In this document: positions 24,367-37,270 of the stretch, piece after piece
Layout of the letters: each line of letters begins with the position of its first letter
Position numbering within the stretch: the first letter of the stretch is position 1
Source of the DNA: Acanthacorydalis orientalis
Taxonomy: Eukaryota > Arthropoda > Insecta > Megaloptera > Corydalidae
Direction of reading: 5' to 3'
Assembly: GCA_034766995.1 (NCBI GenBank)
Contig: CM068315.1
Coordinates: 21,251,844 to 21,315,843 of the forward strand
DNA length: 64,000 nt
Position numbers and translations under genes: made by a program
The notes under the pieces: model-generated
What the model was told of the DNA's origin: nothing
Database searches by the model: none
Seen by the model: the letters and a program-made list of their open reading frames with translations, nothing else

Positions 24367-24820
24367 TTCAATAACCATACTTTATATAGAAAGTGAAGGC
24401 GATAAAAGTGTATTAATTGAAAATAAACTGACAATGACATAATTATAATCTGCCGTTTAATAATGCATATTGAATTTTGTACTAATTTATTAATATAGAT
24501 TCTAGTGTTATAATTAAAATGTTAATTTATATAATGTGTTCATTACTGAGAATATTAATAATTATAAAAAACATAAACGCTATGCAGTTACAAATAATTG
24601 TATAGTTTCAGTCAGTTTGCAAATTGATAATTAATTTCTGTTAATTTTAAATGTAAATAAATAATTTGATTTTCGCATTTGATAAAATGAAAAAGAAATG
24701 TTTAGAATTTTGGATGGGACACAATATAAAATTGGCTGTGTGCCTAATTCATATTTTTTATTAATTCTTATTTTATGCTTTGACATGCATAGATTTTCTG
24801 CGTGCTCGTAAAGAATTCCA

Positions 24821-25340
24821 TTAAGGTGATAGAAAAATAATTGCTGTTTTTGTTTTTTTGATTTCTAACCTTAATTTTTTTCAATGAGAGTGTCATTTCA
24901 TCGTGTTCATGTGAATATCATTTTAAAGTACATTTTTTGATCTGTATTATGATAACATCGATATTGGTTTTATTATTAATTTTCCTTAGAATTGGGCTAT
25001 TGAATTAAAAATGGAAGAGAAGCAAATAACACCTTTTTTTGTATGAGTTCAAAACGGGTGATAAAACAGCAGAAATTGCTCGTAAACTAAACGATCCTTT
25101 TGGTGTGGGTACTATTAAGGAACGTACGGTGCAATGGTGGGTCTAAAAATTTCGTGTTGGGGACTAGAGACTTGAAAATGAAGAAGGTTGTGGGTGTCCT
25201 TCTTTAGTTTATAATGATCATCTAGCGCCTTAGTCATCCAACAGTTTTGGATAACTTAAAACAGCTTGGAAAATCAAGAAAAAGAAAAATGTATAAGAGT
25301 TTGATTGTCATAATCCGCAGTTATTTCTCTACCAACCTAA
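24821..25340 (+). mobile_element. mariner family I, short internally deleted copy
   Basis: The left end (TTAAGGTGATAGAAAAATAA) and the right end (CTACCAACCTAA, followed by TA) enclose the family leader and a broken N-terminal transposase (ATGGAAGAGAAGCAAATAAC start). The sequence then jumps from ACTTAAAACAGCTTGGAAAA into the 3'-terminal segment. It lies in the loop between the arms of inverted repeat II. Confidence 0.88.
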
Positions 25341-25983
25341 TATAAACTGATTAAAATATATTTTAAACCAAAATAACAGATCAACAAGATCACTAGTATA
25401 AAAATTTATAATTATAAGTTAGAAAATAATACAAAGAAAGAGCAGAAGAGAGAATCAAGAAATCTATATATTTTTGTTGAAAACTATAAATCTATAATCT
25501 TTTATGACTAATCATATTTTAATGATTTTGCCACCGTTTGCAGTTTAGCAACTCAATACAAATTTCAATAAATTATAATTAGCGTTTTTAAAAATTTATG
25601 GATAATCTTAATGAACACATAATGAAGCGATTCTCATTTTTTTAAAAATACCTTCTTTGCTGTTACATTTTCCCATATGAGAACATGTAAAAATAGAAAA
25701 AAATCAAACTATAATATCTCTTAAACGGTAATGACAAATTACTTCAAATTTGTCATATTACTTTATAGCATAAAAAGAATTATTAAATAAATTTGCATGT
25801 TTTGTATATTCTTGGAACTTTTTATATTCCAGTAATAAAAATACTTTGACGAACTGTTTGTATGATACATATTTTGACATTAAATAAATGCTTGAATAGT
25901 TATGAAATCACTGTCGATTATTATTTCAATTTATTATTATACTCGTATGCTATTATTATATCAATTTATTATAATATCAACTG

Positions 25984-25985
<2 letters not shown>

Positions 25986-26039
<54 letters not shown>
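25986..26039. repeat. (TA)n microsatellite
   Basis: A TA array lying just inside the right arm of inverted repeat II. The left arm also ends near a TA array, so the arms meet TA arrays at both inner edges. Confidence 0.96.
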
Positions 26040-26041
<2 letters not shown>

Positions 26042-26164
26042 GTATATCACATTTATACGAACATCTTTTCAATTTACTACTGCATATCGGCTAAAAAATA
26101 TTTTAAATTTACTTTATTCAAATATATATGTTCATTTATCTTATTTATCAGAATTATGTTACTT

Positions 26165-27455
26165 TACTTTTTGTATATCTTCTGACAAAAAAACAAAGAG
26201 TTTCCACAAATTTATTCATTTTAAACATCTCTACTATATATGCTATTGGTACAATTTTGCTTCTTTCGCGTTTTCGTAATTTCAAAACATTTTTGTATTT
26301 TGGTACCAATTCAATATATATCAAAATATGTATGTATAGTAATTAAAGTTAAATCAAACTACGTATGTATACCAATTAAATGTGTTTGACCAAAATGTGA
26401 TGAATCATAGAAATTTGCTGTTAGGTAACCACTATTCTAATACTTATTTAAATAAAATATGAAAAAATGTACTACTTTCTTGTAATTAGTGACTTGTAAA
26501 TATAATATATTTATGAGCAATATATACAGTATTATCTGCTCAAATTGAGGTTAGTTCAAATGAAAAAAAATGTTTCTTATATTTTCTTTTATTATCTTTT
26601 TCAATTTTGATCGTTATAACCAAATATTTCAGTTTATTCGCATTTAAAAAAGAGAATATCAAGAAAACAAAGCATTTGTTGAACATGTGCTTGTGAAATA
26701 TGCTTGTTTAATAGAATCTTTCAAAAAAGTATTTTGTTATCTCGATCATACTTTAAACAGATTGTCCGAATACAAATTAAAATTATTAGGCTGGTAGGAA
26801 AATAATTGTGGTTTCTGTTTTCTGAATTCTTACCTTATTTTTTTCAATAAAAATGTCATTTCATCGTGTTAATGATAATATAATTTAAAAGTGCATTTTT
26901 GGTCTATATTTTGGTAACATCCTCTTTGGTTTTATTATTAATTTTTGCTTCAAATTCGGCTATTCAATTAAAGATTGATAAGAAGCAAATAAGATCAATT
27001 TTTTTATATGAGTGAGTTCAAAACGGATGGTAAATCAATAGAAACTGTTCGTAAACTAAACGATGCTTTTGATTTAGGTACTGTAAAGGAACGTATGATG
27101 CAATAGTGGTTTCAAAAATGTCGTGCTGGAGACGAAAGCTTTGAAGATGAAGAAGGTTGCGGGCGTCCTTCTGCAGTTCATAACGACCAACTGAAGGCGT
27201 TAATTGAATCAGAACTACGCACAACAATTCGAGACCTTGCATAAAAGTTATGTGTTAGTCCTCCAACAGTTCTGGATCACTTAAAACAGCTAACTGAGAA
27301 AATGTATATGAATTTGAAGGTCATTAACCGCAATTCTTTTTCTACCAACCTAATGATAATAAAAGAAACGTGCGAGAAGGAATGTGAATAAATAATTTGA
27401 GATATTATAATATACATTAAAAATATATACACATTTTTTTTTCAGAATTATATTT
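26165..27455. repeat. large inverted repeat II, right arm, split by a mariner
   Basis: This is the reverse complement of 22598-23262. The arm runs to 26785, is interrupted by a 568-bp mariner, and resumes at 27354 with AATAAAAGAAACGTGCGAGA. The left arm shows the matching text (reverse complement AATAAAAGAAACGTACGAGT) with no insertion, so the mariner entered after the arms formed. Confidence 0.85.
26786..27353 (+). mobile_element. mariner family I, short copy inserted in inverted-repeat arm
   Basis: The left end reads TTAGGCTGGTAGGAAAATAA after TA, and the right end finishes CTACCAACCTAA. The N-terminal transposase is recognisable (KTDGKSIETVRKLNDAF, FQKCRAGDESFEDEEGCGRP, TTIRDLA) with a few stops. 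After the GTTCTGGATCACTTAAAACA helix region it jumps to GTATATGAATTTGAAGGTCA. It is about 570 bp against roughly 1.3 kb for an intact mariner. Confidence 0.9.
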
Positions 27456-30104
27456 ATTTATTTTACTTTTAAAAACTTTAATTGTTACAAAATTATTATA
27501 CTAAAACTTGCTTTTCGACTAAAAAATAAGCCAGAATCAGAAATAGTAATACAATATCAATATTTTCTTTTAATGATATTTCGTTATCGTTACAATCAAC
27601 TTATTCATAGTCATATACACTTAAATAAAAACAAAATTTTGAATCATTTTATATACTGATAGATTTAGAGACGTATTAATAAATAATAATTGTAGGGAAA
27701 CAAATATATTTCTTTGTGCAAATGCTTTTATTTCAACACTTGACATTTTATTATACGATTTTGTTAACATCGTATAGATGGATGCTAAGTCCGTCTAATG
27801 AAATGAATTACATATAAAAGAGGATACAGATAATAAGAATATATATGAGTAATTGGATCATGTAATATGGAATCAATATAATATTGTATATATTCGTACT
27901 ATTTATTTTACATCTAAAACACTTTAGAATAGATGTAAGTAGCAAAATAGATGAATTGTATATGACTATGTATATACATGAATGAATTAATAAAAAAAAA
28001 TAGAAATTTGTTTTAAGAAATGATTTTTTTATCAAATTAATAATATAAAATCTTAATATTTTAAAAGTAAGTAATTCACATGATTAAGTTCTTTAGTGTG
28101 TGAAATATATATGTTTAGTGTTAGTAATGGCGGTGAAATGTTCTTCACCTCTCTCAAATGAATATCTCAATGTTTACAATTAATCAAAAAACGATCACGC
28201 TATTGTAATCTTTATAAAATTATAATTGTACGTTTATTTCTCAAATTGGCTTACCTACTGAAACTAATTGAGGCGAACAATCACTCAGTTGATTTGAGAG
28301 AATAAAGACCACCAGGATAACTTATTTTTTATATGTTAGAAATATAGGTTTAAAATAGAATATTGTGTAAATATCAATTTGAAATCGGTAAATCATTAAT
28401 GTAAAATATAAAATGAAATCTTCTTTTCATTGGTGCACAAAGAAACAACCTATTTTTTATAACAAGTGTAATTATTTTACAAAAAACATAGAAATCTTGC
28501 TGTTAGATGTATGAATTGTACTTATTAGATTTTATTTAATTTTAAATATAATAAATAAAATGGCGGTGAAGACAATAAATAATACTCTGTATAACGCTTT
28601 GAAAGAATCATACATATAAAAATATGCAATTATAATTTTATCATAATCAACATGACAAAAAGACTATATAAATAAAATCACTTACCAAAAACAGATTTAA
28701 AAATGGCAAAAAGGCCGAAACCAATAGTGAAAACAGAAAATTAAGTGATTTAAAAAGACGAAAACTATCATCAAATGATACGTTTTGTTTTGAAAAGCAT
28801 TGTATTTTTATTATAATTATTAAAAAAAATATATTACAGTTGCACTTTTAACAAAATAATCTTTTTTCAAATTTTCAATATCCGCTTATTTGTTGGATTT
28901 CTAGATGCGTACTTATTTGAGGTTGAATGATCGCATATAAAACTTCATAGCGTTAGTCGTCTTTTAACCTTTAATAATAATTTGTAAAATTGATACATTT
29001 TAACCTATTAGTAATATGGTACTTTCACTCACCGCTGGCGTATTTTCGAATATATTCCTTTATTTTTTATGTATAGTAAGAAATGCAGTTATTATTCTAT
29101 GACTTTTTTAAAAAACTACGAAATAAAATTAAAACTTTCTCTTTTTTGTACTGTTACTCAGGAAGTAAATTATATTTTTTAAAATTTAATAATTCAATAC
29201 AGATACAAGATTGTCTGGCTGAAAATTTTTTTTTTATTGATATTTTCAAATGTTATGCACTCATTTTAATTTTAGAAAACAGATGCAAAATTTGAGATGA
29301 TCAATGATCTAAACCAGAGATAAAATACTGACTAGATGACAAGGCACTTTTTAAAAATGAGTCTGCAAGAACGCTGAATAAGTGTGATATGCATTAGTAT
29401 GAGTAATAATTTTAGATCTCACCGGTCATGCAACATTTGAGCGGCGTTTTAAATGTATGAAATATAAATCCTGATCAATCGTTATCCAAAAAATGATCAA
29501 TTTTTAATACATTTTTTTATAATTCAAAAGTGATAAATTTCATATAAAATATATTAATTTATCAGTTTACAAATATTATTATTATATTAAATTAAACATT
29601 TTTGAATAGATATCTGTATATGTTATATTATTTTTATATTATCACTATTTTATAATAATTTTCACAGCTCTTTAAGAATAAACAGCATTATATATGCAAT
29701 TTATTTATTTTTAAAGTATTATATATTTAATACTACTTTTAACCAAATCAGCACCGCTATTACATGTATGCAACATTAATTTTGGAATTTTTTTTCGGTA
29801 CTAAAAATATTTTTTTAAACTTTTTTATAGCAATAAACATTGATTTAATACCAATAGAACTATATTATTAGTTTTTTCGATTTTTGCGAAAAAGGAAAAA
29901 AGTGGAATAGATACTCGTATAGACTTTAAGAGTCAGACCATGTATACAATATATACATAAAAAGTGTTACCTTTTTCTCTACCAGAAGAGTTACAACAAC
30001 TATTGATTCGGATTTTAATAAAATAAATGAAATTAAAATTTAAAACCGACTAGTTTCTATTGACTTTTGAAATACATTTTTTTTTGATTTTTACTTACTA
30101 AGGA
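27456..30104. other. no gene recognised
   Basis: AT-rich non-coding DNA. At 28690-28745 the minus strand has a 19-codon hydrophobic stretch followed by G|GTAAGTG, but no acceptor or start supports an exon. Confidence 0.5.
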
Positions 30105-30164
30105 GTAGATACTCCCTACTCACGTTCACCTACCCCGGGGGGCCTTGCCCCTTGTTTTCTTCGC

Positions 30165-30201
<37 letters not shown>

Positions 30202-30400
30202 TGACCATATAACCACTCTCACAGTTGTATTGGGACATTTTTTTTTCTAAAGCTGTACATTTCATTCCAGTTGTTATGATACCAATATCGCAATTTTTAA
30301 TTTTTCAACTACGGAGTATATCATTAATAGTAATTTAATACAAAATCTCTCTACACGTTTTTTTAAATTTTTATACATTTTTTTGTACATTTTCTTTGTT
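30105..30400 (+). repeat. duplicated segment, first unit
   Basis: The unit contains a GC-rich cap (CACCTACCCCGGGGGGCCTT), a (TA)n array (30169-30198), then text with ACATTTCATTCCAGTTGTTA and TAATTTAATACAAAATCTCT followed by ACACG. The second unit, about 410 bp away, has the same order, so this is a diverged tandem duplication of a non-coding segment. Confidence 0.65.
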
Positions 30401-30449
30401 TCACATAACATTTTTATATAAATATACAAGGGAACTGTACACATTAGTC

Positions 30450-30546
30450 GCTATGCTCGGCGACCCGGGAGCTCCGTTCCTGTTCGTTTCGCTCGGTCCC
30501 TCGATTTGCTTCGCTCATATCATATATATATTCACTCAATGTCGTA

Positions 30547-30577
<31 letters not shown>

Positions 30578-30852
30578 ATAATAGTATGTTAATATAAATA
30601 TTCTCGCTGTTGAATGCTAGTGAGTTTGTGTCTTTGGCAAGTGTATTGTGAAAGGATATTTTATAGTCACACATTTCATTCCAATTTAAATAATACTAAT
30701 ATCATAATTTTTCGTGTAACTTCAGGTGTAAACATCGTTAATGATAATTTAATACAAAATCCCTACACGTGTTTTGTTCAGTTTTTTGTACAATTTGTGT
30801 TAATTTTTTTGAAATTTTACTGAAAAATTATATATATATATATATATATATA
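30450..30852 (+). repeat. duplicated segment, second unit
   Basis: A GC-rich cap (GCGACCCGGGAGCTCCGTTC, then CTTCGCTCATATCA), a (TA)n array (about 30548-30575), then ACATTTCATTCCAATTTAAA and TAATTTAATACAAAATCCCT. It ends near another TA array at 30829-30852. The text matches the preceding unit with many substitutions. Confidence 0.65.
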
Positions 30853-33800
30853 ATAGAAATATTTATTATTATCTTGAAATAAATTTAATATAATATTACA
30901 TTTGCAGGAACTTATTTTCCACGAAATGAAAAGCATCTTATTAAAATGATACCTTCAATTAATGTTCAAACATAGATTATCTAAATATTCAAAATACACT
31001 TTAAATTGAATGTATATAGTATCCCATTAAAATATTTATAATTTCAGGAATGTCTTTTCCATTGGTAGTTACTGGATTTCACAGATATAGGTAATCTATT
31101 AATTCATTATAAAAAAAAGTATCACCGCTATGGTAATGCTTGTAATCTGGCCTTAATTTTATAAATCTTTTCATTAATTGAATTAATTTTTTTAAATTTT
31201 GCATATGGAAGATAGAATAAAAACAACTATTTAAATGAAAAATATGCTTGAAAACTTATAACTAACCTTTTATAAATAAGAATGTCAAATTTCAGTTTTC
31301 TAGTTCATTTGATTTTTCAGTTATAACAGTATATAAACACATTTCCTTTTATTCGTATGATATAAAATAATGTTAGGTTCTTCTTGTATAGTTGACGTGT
31401 ATAGTAAAAAATGTATTACAATAAGTAATGTTTATGAACTGTTCATAAACTGTTTAATATCAGTCTGTTCATATTAATATATTATTCGGAAATTGTTTTA
31501 AGTGTTTTCCTTTCAATCGGTACACTTTTAAATAAGTATTAACAATTTTATCAAGTGATGAAGAATATAATTAGTATTAATCTATTTGATTAAGTAATAA
31601 AAATTATAATATTTTACCAATTTAAAAAAAGAACATATTTTTCTTCTATTTCTATAATAAAACACACTGCAATATGATCTAAATTGATTTGATAATAAAA
31701 TTTTATTAATAAGTTATCTCTTTAATATAACACACCTTAAATCATGACAATGTTTTCACAAGTACACAAAATGAACAAAATAACTTCTCACTGCAATTTG
31801 TGTCGGCAAAATTACCGATTTTTGTCGCCAATTTAGCTAAAGTTAATATTCTGTTCGTAAAATTGTTGTGTAAGTGACTAAAAAGCTTATGAAAATTTAA
31901 TTTCCTACGTATATTAAATTAAATACAATAATTTTATCGCATTATTGTAGTTCTGATTATTTCTTGTAGAATAATAATAGATTTATTTTATAAAAACCTA
32001 AAATGTGAATAATTAATATGTCTAATATATTGATATTTACAAATAAGAATTAAATGTAATCTTTAAAATGAACAATATTGAATCTAATTTTTGTTATTTA
32101 TCCAATAACTTCTGTAACAACTTTTGCTTCGATTTTATTGAATTTATTTGATCATATTAATTTCCTTATGTAATATGAGCACTGATAAAACAAATATTAT
32201 TTATTAGTTCACTAATGTGTGTTTTTTAAGTGTTATTTTATTGTACATCTGTAAGTTGTAAAACATTTTAAATTACTTTTAAGTTACATAAATTTCTGTT
32301 CTTTATATTATATATTCAAATAAATTCTACGTGGTTAGCACCTTATTATAGTCAATAGCATATTTTATTTTTTTGAACTACTATGAACATTCTCAAATAA
32401 AACAAAGTCTGATCAAGAGAACTTGTCAAATGATACATATTTTGAAACTTAAAGACTTGCCCGAACAGATACGAATCTACTGACGACTAGAACCTTTCTC
32501 GATATCTATACGCTCTGCCATAAAAATATTCAACTTTACCGTTGCTTAAGACATCTGAGTTATACTTTCAATTAAATATAAAAAAAATACAAATTTATGT
32601 TAATTGGCTACTTCATATAAGGCACTGAATCAATGAAAGAGTAGATTACATCTATCTGAAATTCCAAAGAGAATGATAACTTATTTGTACATTAAATTAA
32701 ACTTATTAATTAACTTATTTGTGCATTAAATGTATGAACAGTGTACATTAAATGTATTTTAGAAAATTTTCCACTTAAAATGACTATGGTGCATTAAATG
32801 TATGTAACTTTATAAAGTAAAAGTCAATAAATAATTATTTTTAATAATTTCAAAGATAAATTTCTACAAATTAGAAAAATTACATTATTGCTTAAATTTA
32901 TTCAAAGATATATTAAAAGAGTACTGCAAAAAATACCATTTCGGATAGTATTCTTTTTAAATATGTCCTTAATGTTTGAGGTACAATACACACATAAACT
33001 TGCCCACTTTTGTGTAAAAAATTGTATGAAAAATTCATAACAACTGAATATTACGTACATGTCTGCCAAATAAAGGATTAAAGCATAACTAGTAAAATTT
33101 TAGAGTTAAATAGCTATCTGTGGAGTATCTTCATTATTTATCAGTTAATTTCTTTGGGAAATCATTCTACAAAATGATATTAGCCTTGGCCCTTCGAATA
33201 GTTAGCGTGTCCTAAACGGTAGTATTAATTAACATTAAACAACATATAATTACCATTCTATTTTTATGATTATAATGCAATTATTATTGTAATAAATCGA
33301 TGAATAAATGAATAGTTAAGAGTTTCATTTTGATTAGTTTTTGTTTGCTGATTTTTTTATTGAAGTATATACTACCCGATAAATTATAGACGAAAAATAT
33401 ATATTTATGGAGAGGCACTGTTTAATTTTAAATTTTCCAATTCGTTCTAGTTTATTATTACTAGCAATTTATTCTTAATTCTAATGTTAAATCCTTGACA
33501 TTATGCATAACCACAATATCCGCTTCTAGTTTCTACACACGAATATTTTTTAATATTTTTCTTAGAACTTATATAAGACTTAAATGAAAAACTCGTTGAT
33601 CATAATAAGTAAAAAAATCAAAAACTGGTATCGATTTTTTTTTCGATTTTAACGTATGTTTGAACAGATTATAAAAAATGACTATCGGTAAAACTCAATG
33701 CTAAGGCATCAAATGAGATTTAAATTTCACTTTCGATTTCAAATATCTTTGTATATTTAATTAATTTACTGTATAGAAATCGATTGAATCACTAATAATG

Positions 33801-34041
33801 ACTGTTTGAAATTATTCTAATCAAAAAAATAAATAAGGTGTAAGAAATCTTGGTATTCTGAATATGTAAATAAAATACATTGCATTTATAGAGTGTAAAT
33901 ACAATACATTGTATTTGTAACTAATATACATTATTGATGTATATATTCAAATTAAATTTATCATATTAAGTAGTTAAAATTAAAAAATATATAACTGTTG
34001 AACGAAATGTTGTAACGACTTTTTTTTATTAAACATTTATG
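30853..34041. other. no gene recognised
   Basis: About 3.2 kb of AT-rich DNA without recognisable coding motifs. ATTAAATGTAT recurs three times between 32700 and 32815. Confidence 0.55.
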
Positions 34042-34049
34042 ATTTATAT

Positions 34050-34682
34050 CAGGTATGTCCAAACTCAATTAACACGCGGGCCATTTAATGCAACTGGTAA
34101 GATTCACGCGAGCCACATCACATTTACAAATTTTCTAAAATTATATTTTGAAGTGAGGATTCAGGAATATGGATACGATAATTAAAACACATTATGTAAT
34201 TAAGTGAATTTAGAGTAATAATTTATTTCATTTAATGTCTTTATAAAACTAAAATTATTTTTTTTTACCGGAAACTTGCCAGCGCTTTCCTCCTACTAGT
34301 TTTCCAATATCTGGATACAAAGACTGAGAACAGACAATCTTCATTATGGCAGATAGATGTTTATCTGTTAATCTTGATCTGTAGGCCGTTTTATTTAATT
34401 TCATGGAAGAAAACAGTTGCTCACACAAGTACGTACTCCCAAAATAGCATAAAATTTGTTCAGCAAACTTTTTAATTTCCGGGTATTTTTCACCTAAATA
34501 AGACTATATTTTTTTTGGGAATTCCTACTTCTCGATATTTGTCATTTGAAACCGAATCATTCTGGAAATCAATTAATTCCAGTTGTATCGAAGTATACCG
34601 AAATTACCAGAAATTATCCAGTTGTATCGAAATTACCTCGGGGGCCGCATGCGGCCCGCGGGCCGCCAGATTGACACCCTTG
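34050..34682 (-). mobile_element. hAT short element with exact 8-bp target duplication
   Basis: The ends are CAGGTATGTCCAAACTCAAT and, inward from the right, CAAGGGTGTCAATCTGGCGG. Both sides carry the octamer ATTTATAT (34042-34049 and 34683-34690), a perfect hAT target-site duplication. The G/C-rich stretch near the right end (GGGGGCCGCATGCGGCCCGC) is typical of this group. The minus strand carries an open C-terminal hAT dimerisation region, but the rest of the transposase is missing, so it is non-autonomous. Confidence 0.93.
34255..34503 (-). CDS. hAT C-terminal dimerisation region, open frame without start
   Basis: The 82-codon stretch is uninterrupted between a TAG and a TAA. It reads SYLGEKYPEIKKFAEQILCY, FGSTYLCEQLFSSMKLNK, YRSRLTDKHLSAIMKI and PDIGKLVGGKRWQVSGKK. 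This is the conserved hAT family dimerisation region (CEQLFS and LTDKHL are hallmarks), as in ZBED/SCAND3-type proteins. No start codon suits it. It is probably a passenger of a recent non-autonomous element rather than a working gene. Confidence 0.8.
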   Translation of the reverse strand, partial: SYLGEKYPEIKKFAEQILCYFGSTYLCEQLFSSMKLNKTAYRSRLTDKHLSAIMKIVCSQSLYPDIGKLVGGKRWQVSGKKK

Positions 34683-35466
34683 ATTTATATGTATGTACTT
34701 ATTGAAAGGGCAAGAGTGTGCGATTTATATAACGATATTTTAAGTTTTTTAATTGTCACGAAAAAAAACGAAACCTTTCATTTAATTTTCCTTTTTTAAA
34801 AATTTAAATATTGAATAGTTTTTTTTATGTAAGACTAGAACAAAAATTTAATATTTTAAAAATGTATAAGAAGTTATAAAACTGTATCAAGTGAATAAAA
34901 CGTTGAATGATTATTATTTCTTTCGTTATGAAGATATATCTAAAACGTCAAATTCAATAAACTTTTAAGAGTAATCAAAATTTAAATTTGTAATCACTTT
35001 GGGTGCAAATATGAAAAATATCAAATTATTAGATGCAGTACTAAAAAAATATATGTATTGAAAAAATAATACAAATTGTTTCAATTGTTTCAATTTTTTT
35101 ATTTGTTTAATTAAGAAATGGAAAAGTTTCTAAAATGTATTTATATTAATGATGGGCGATTTATTGATACGAGTACATTGAAAATAATGTGACAATTAAT
35201 AATTAATTTCATAACATTACGATTTACATCGATTAATCAATTATTATTTGGGAAAATAAGGAAAGATTTTTATGATATATTTGAAAGTATTGTATTTCTC
35301 TTTTAAAATATTATATTATAATAACAAAGTGGTGAAATCTCAGGATGAATTAGTTTGAAATATAAACTTCATGTATATTACAGAACAAACAAAAAAAATA
35401 TAGAGCATTATTCGAAACTGGAAATGATATTTTCTTCTTTTTTGATATTAATAATAATTTCTTTTT

Positions 35467-36801
35467 CTACTCCAAACTACTACTCGCGGGCCAGATCAGT
35501 CCCGCGAAAGGTTTTTATGTAACCTGCGGACACATTGGATGTTATATACAAGTATCTTTCAAGATAAACTTGTTCGAGTTATCCTTTTATCGTTAATACG
35601 TCCCAGAAAAATTTAGGATACTATTGTAAATACGCTATCATCACTCACTTATACGTCGAATAAGTTCATGGTTATGAAATGTGTTGAAACGATTTTTTGA
35701 ATTCCAAAACGAAATTGATATATTCATGAAAGAGAAACAGAAATCCCCGTATCAGAAATTTCTGATGTCGCTTGGTTATGGGAGCTTGCATTTTTAACTG
35801 ATATAGTTGAACATTTTAATTGTATAAATATAAAACTACAAGGGAAGGGAAAACTTGTGCACGAAGTATTTTATGATCTTGTCTTTCAACGTAAAACTGT
35901 GATTTTTTAAAAGACAGGTCCAACCAAATATTTTCTCACATTTCCCATACTGTGACTTTTTGTGGAAAAATATCTCGACAGAATTTAATTTTACAAAAAT
36001 TTCTAGTGACAAAATTATTTTGGTACAAAATAAACTATGTAACTGCTTTAATGACTTTTACGAATATTAAAAATCCCTTATTTTCCTTCAAAATCCATTT
36101 GGTGTTATTGTTGACGATGTTGATGCAAATATGTAATTAGAGTTAATAGATTTGCAAACTTATGTTACATTGAAATCAATATTTTAAAATAAAAATTTAG
36201 TTATGTTTTATTCTTTGTTGCCAGAAACTAATTACAGCAATATTCAGAATTTTGCAAAGAAAATGATCTTTATATTCGGTAGCACATAAATTTGTGAACA
36301 GACATTCTCCAGAATTAAGTATATTAAATCAAAAAACCGATCTAAATTGATAAATAACCTCTTGAAAGATTTTTTCAAAAAGCTATTTCGAACTTGACAC
36401 CAAAAATTGAAGAAGTAATTCAAAGATCAACAAAGAGGACTCATTCTTCACATTACTGCTTTTTTATACTCATGTCATTTTTGAGGTATTGATTTTATAC
36501 CATTTTGATTCTTGACGTATTTTTTAAAACTGTACATGTAAATAAATGAAAATGCTTTTTTTTCCTATGCCTAATTACTTGCAAAACAACCTTTACTTAT
36601 CCATATTTACTTATTGTTGCACATATTTGATATGTTCACATTCTTTTATTTTCTTAAGAATGAAAACTCTTCCATTTATTCATTTCCAAATAATCTATGT
36701 ATAATTATAGGAAAATGAATTGATGTTCCTTTAGATTCGACCCGCCTAGCGCTTTTCATGTACTTATGTGGCCTTCCTTTCAAAAAATTTGAGGACCCTT
36801 A
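35467..36801 (+). mobile_element. hAT element (Charlie-type ends), decayed
   Basis: The left end reads CTCCAAACTACTACTCGCGG followed by GCCAGATC. The right end reads TTTGAGGACCCTTA. Both match the TCCTCAAACT...GCGGGCCA end type of Charlie-like hATs. Plus-strand text in order is RFFEFQNEIDIFMKEKQKSP, LNYKGRENLC-like text, and ICEQTFSRIKYIKSKNRSKL with INNLLKDFF, the hAT dimerisation region. Frameshifts and stops break it. The flanking octamers agree only partly. Confidence 0.75.
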
Positions 36802-36829
36802 TTCTACATAATTTTTACTATTGTCAATA

Positions 36830-37270
36830 CGTTTATGTCAAAGTTTATTTTATATTACTTCATTGCTTCAGTGAAAAATTTAGTGGGTGTTTCTCTTGAC
36901 AAACCATCACGGTAGATTTAATTTTGTTTTCAAAATCAAAAAGTTAAGAACACACTTCAGTGATAGGATAATTGAAAATCAGATGGTGCTATATATGAGA
37001 TGTAAACAGAATATGAAACGACAGCAAAATTTTGATGTTCTGCTTGAGTTTCCAAGTGTGATCTCGAATTGTCATGATGAAGCATAGTTGAAGTACAGAA
37101 GATGTATAGAAACCGCACAGTTCGGTTACAATAACTTTAAACAAGACAATCACCCATGTTTAACTTCACAGAGATTTTAAAGTATCATTCCAAGTTTAAA
37201 GTTGATTATTTTTAAAAGAAATATACCAAATGAACATTACTAATTTTAGAAGATTATCATCATAAACTTT
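36830..37270 (+). repeat. dispersed repeat, copy 2
   Basis: This is the partner of the repeat at about 2480-2950. It starts just right of a hAT end, so the hAT may have inserted beside it. A 66-codon open frame across it (TNHHGRFNFVFKI..) has no recognised family. Confidence 0.5.

Noticed and set aside
28690..28750. Possible minus-strand exon with a hydrophobic run and a GTAAGTG donor
   Set aside because: A stop lies directly upstream, there is no acceptor or start codon, and the frame does not fit the missing transporter phases convincingly.
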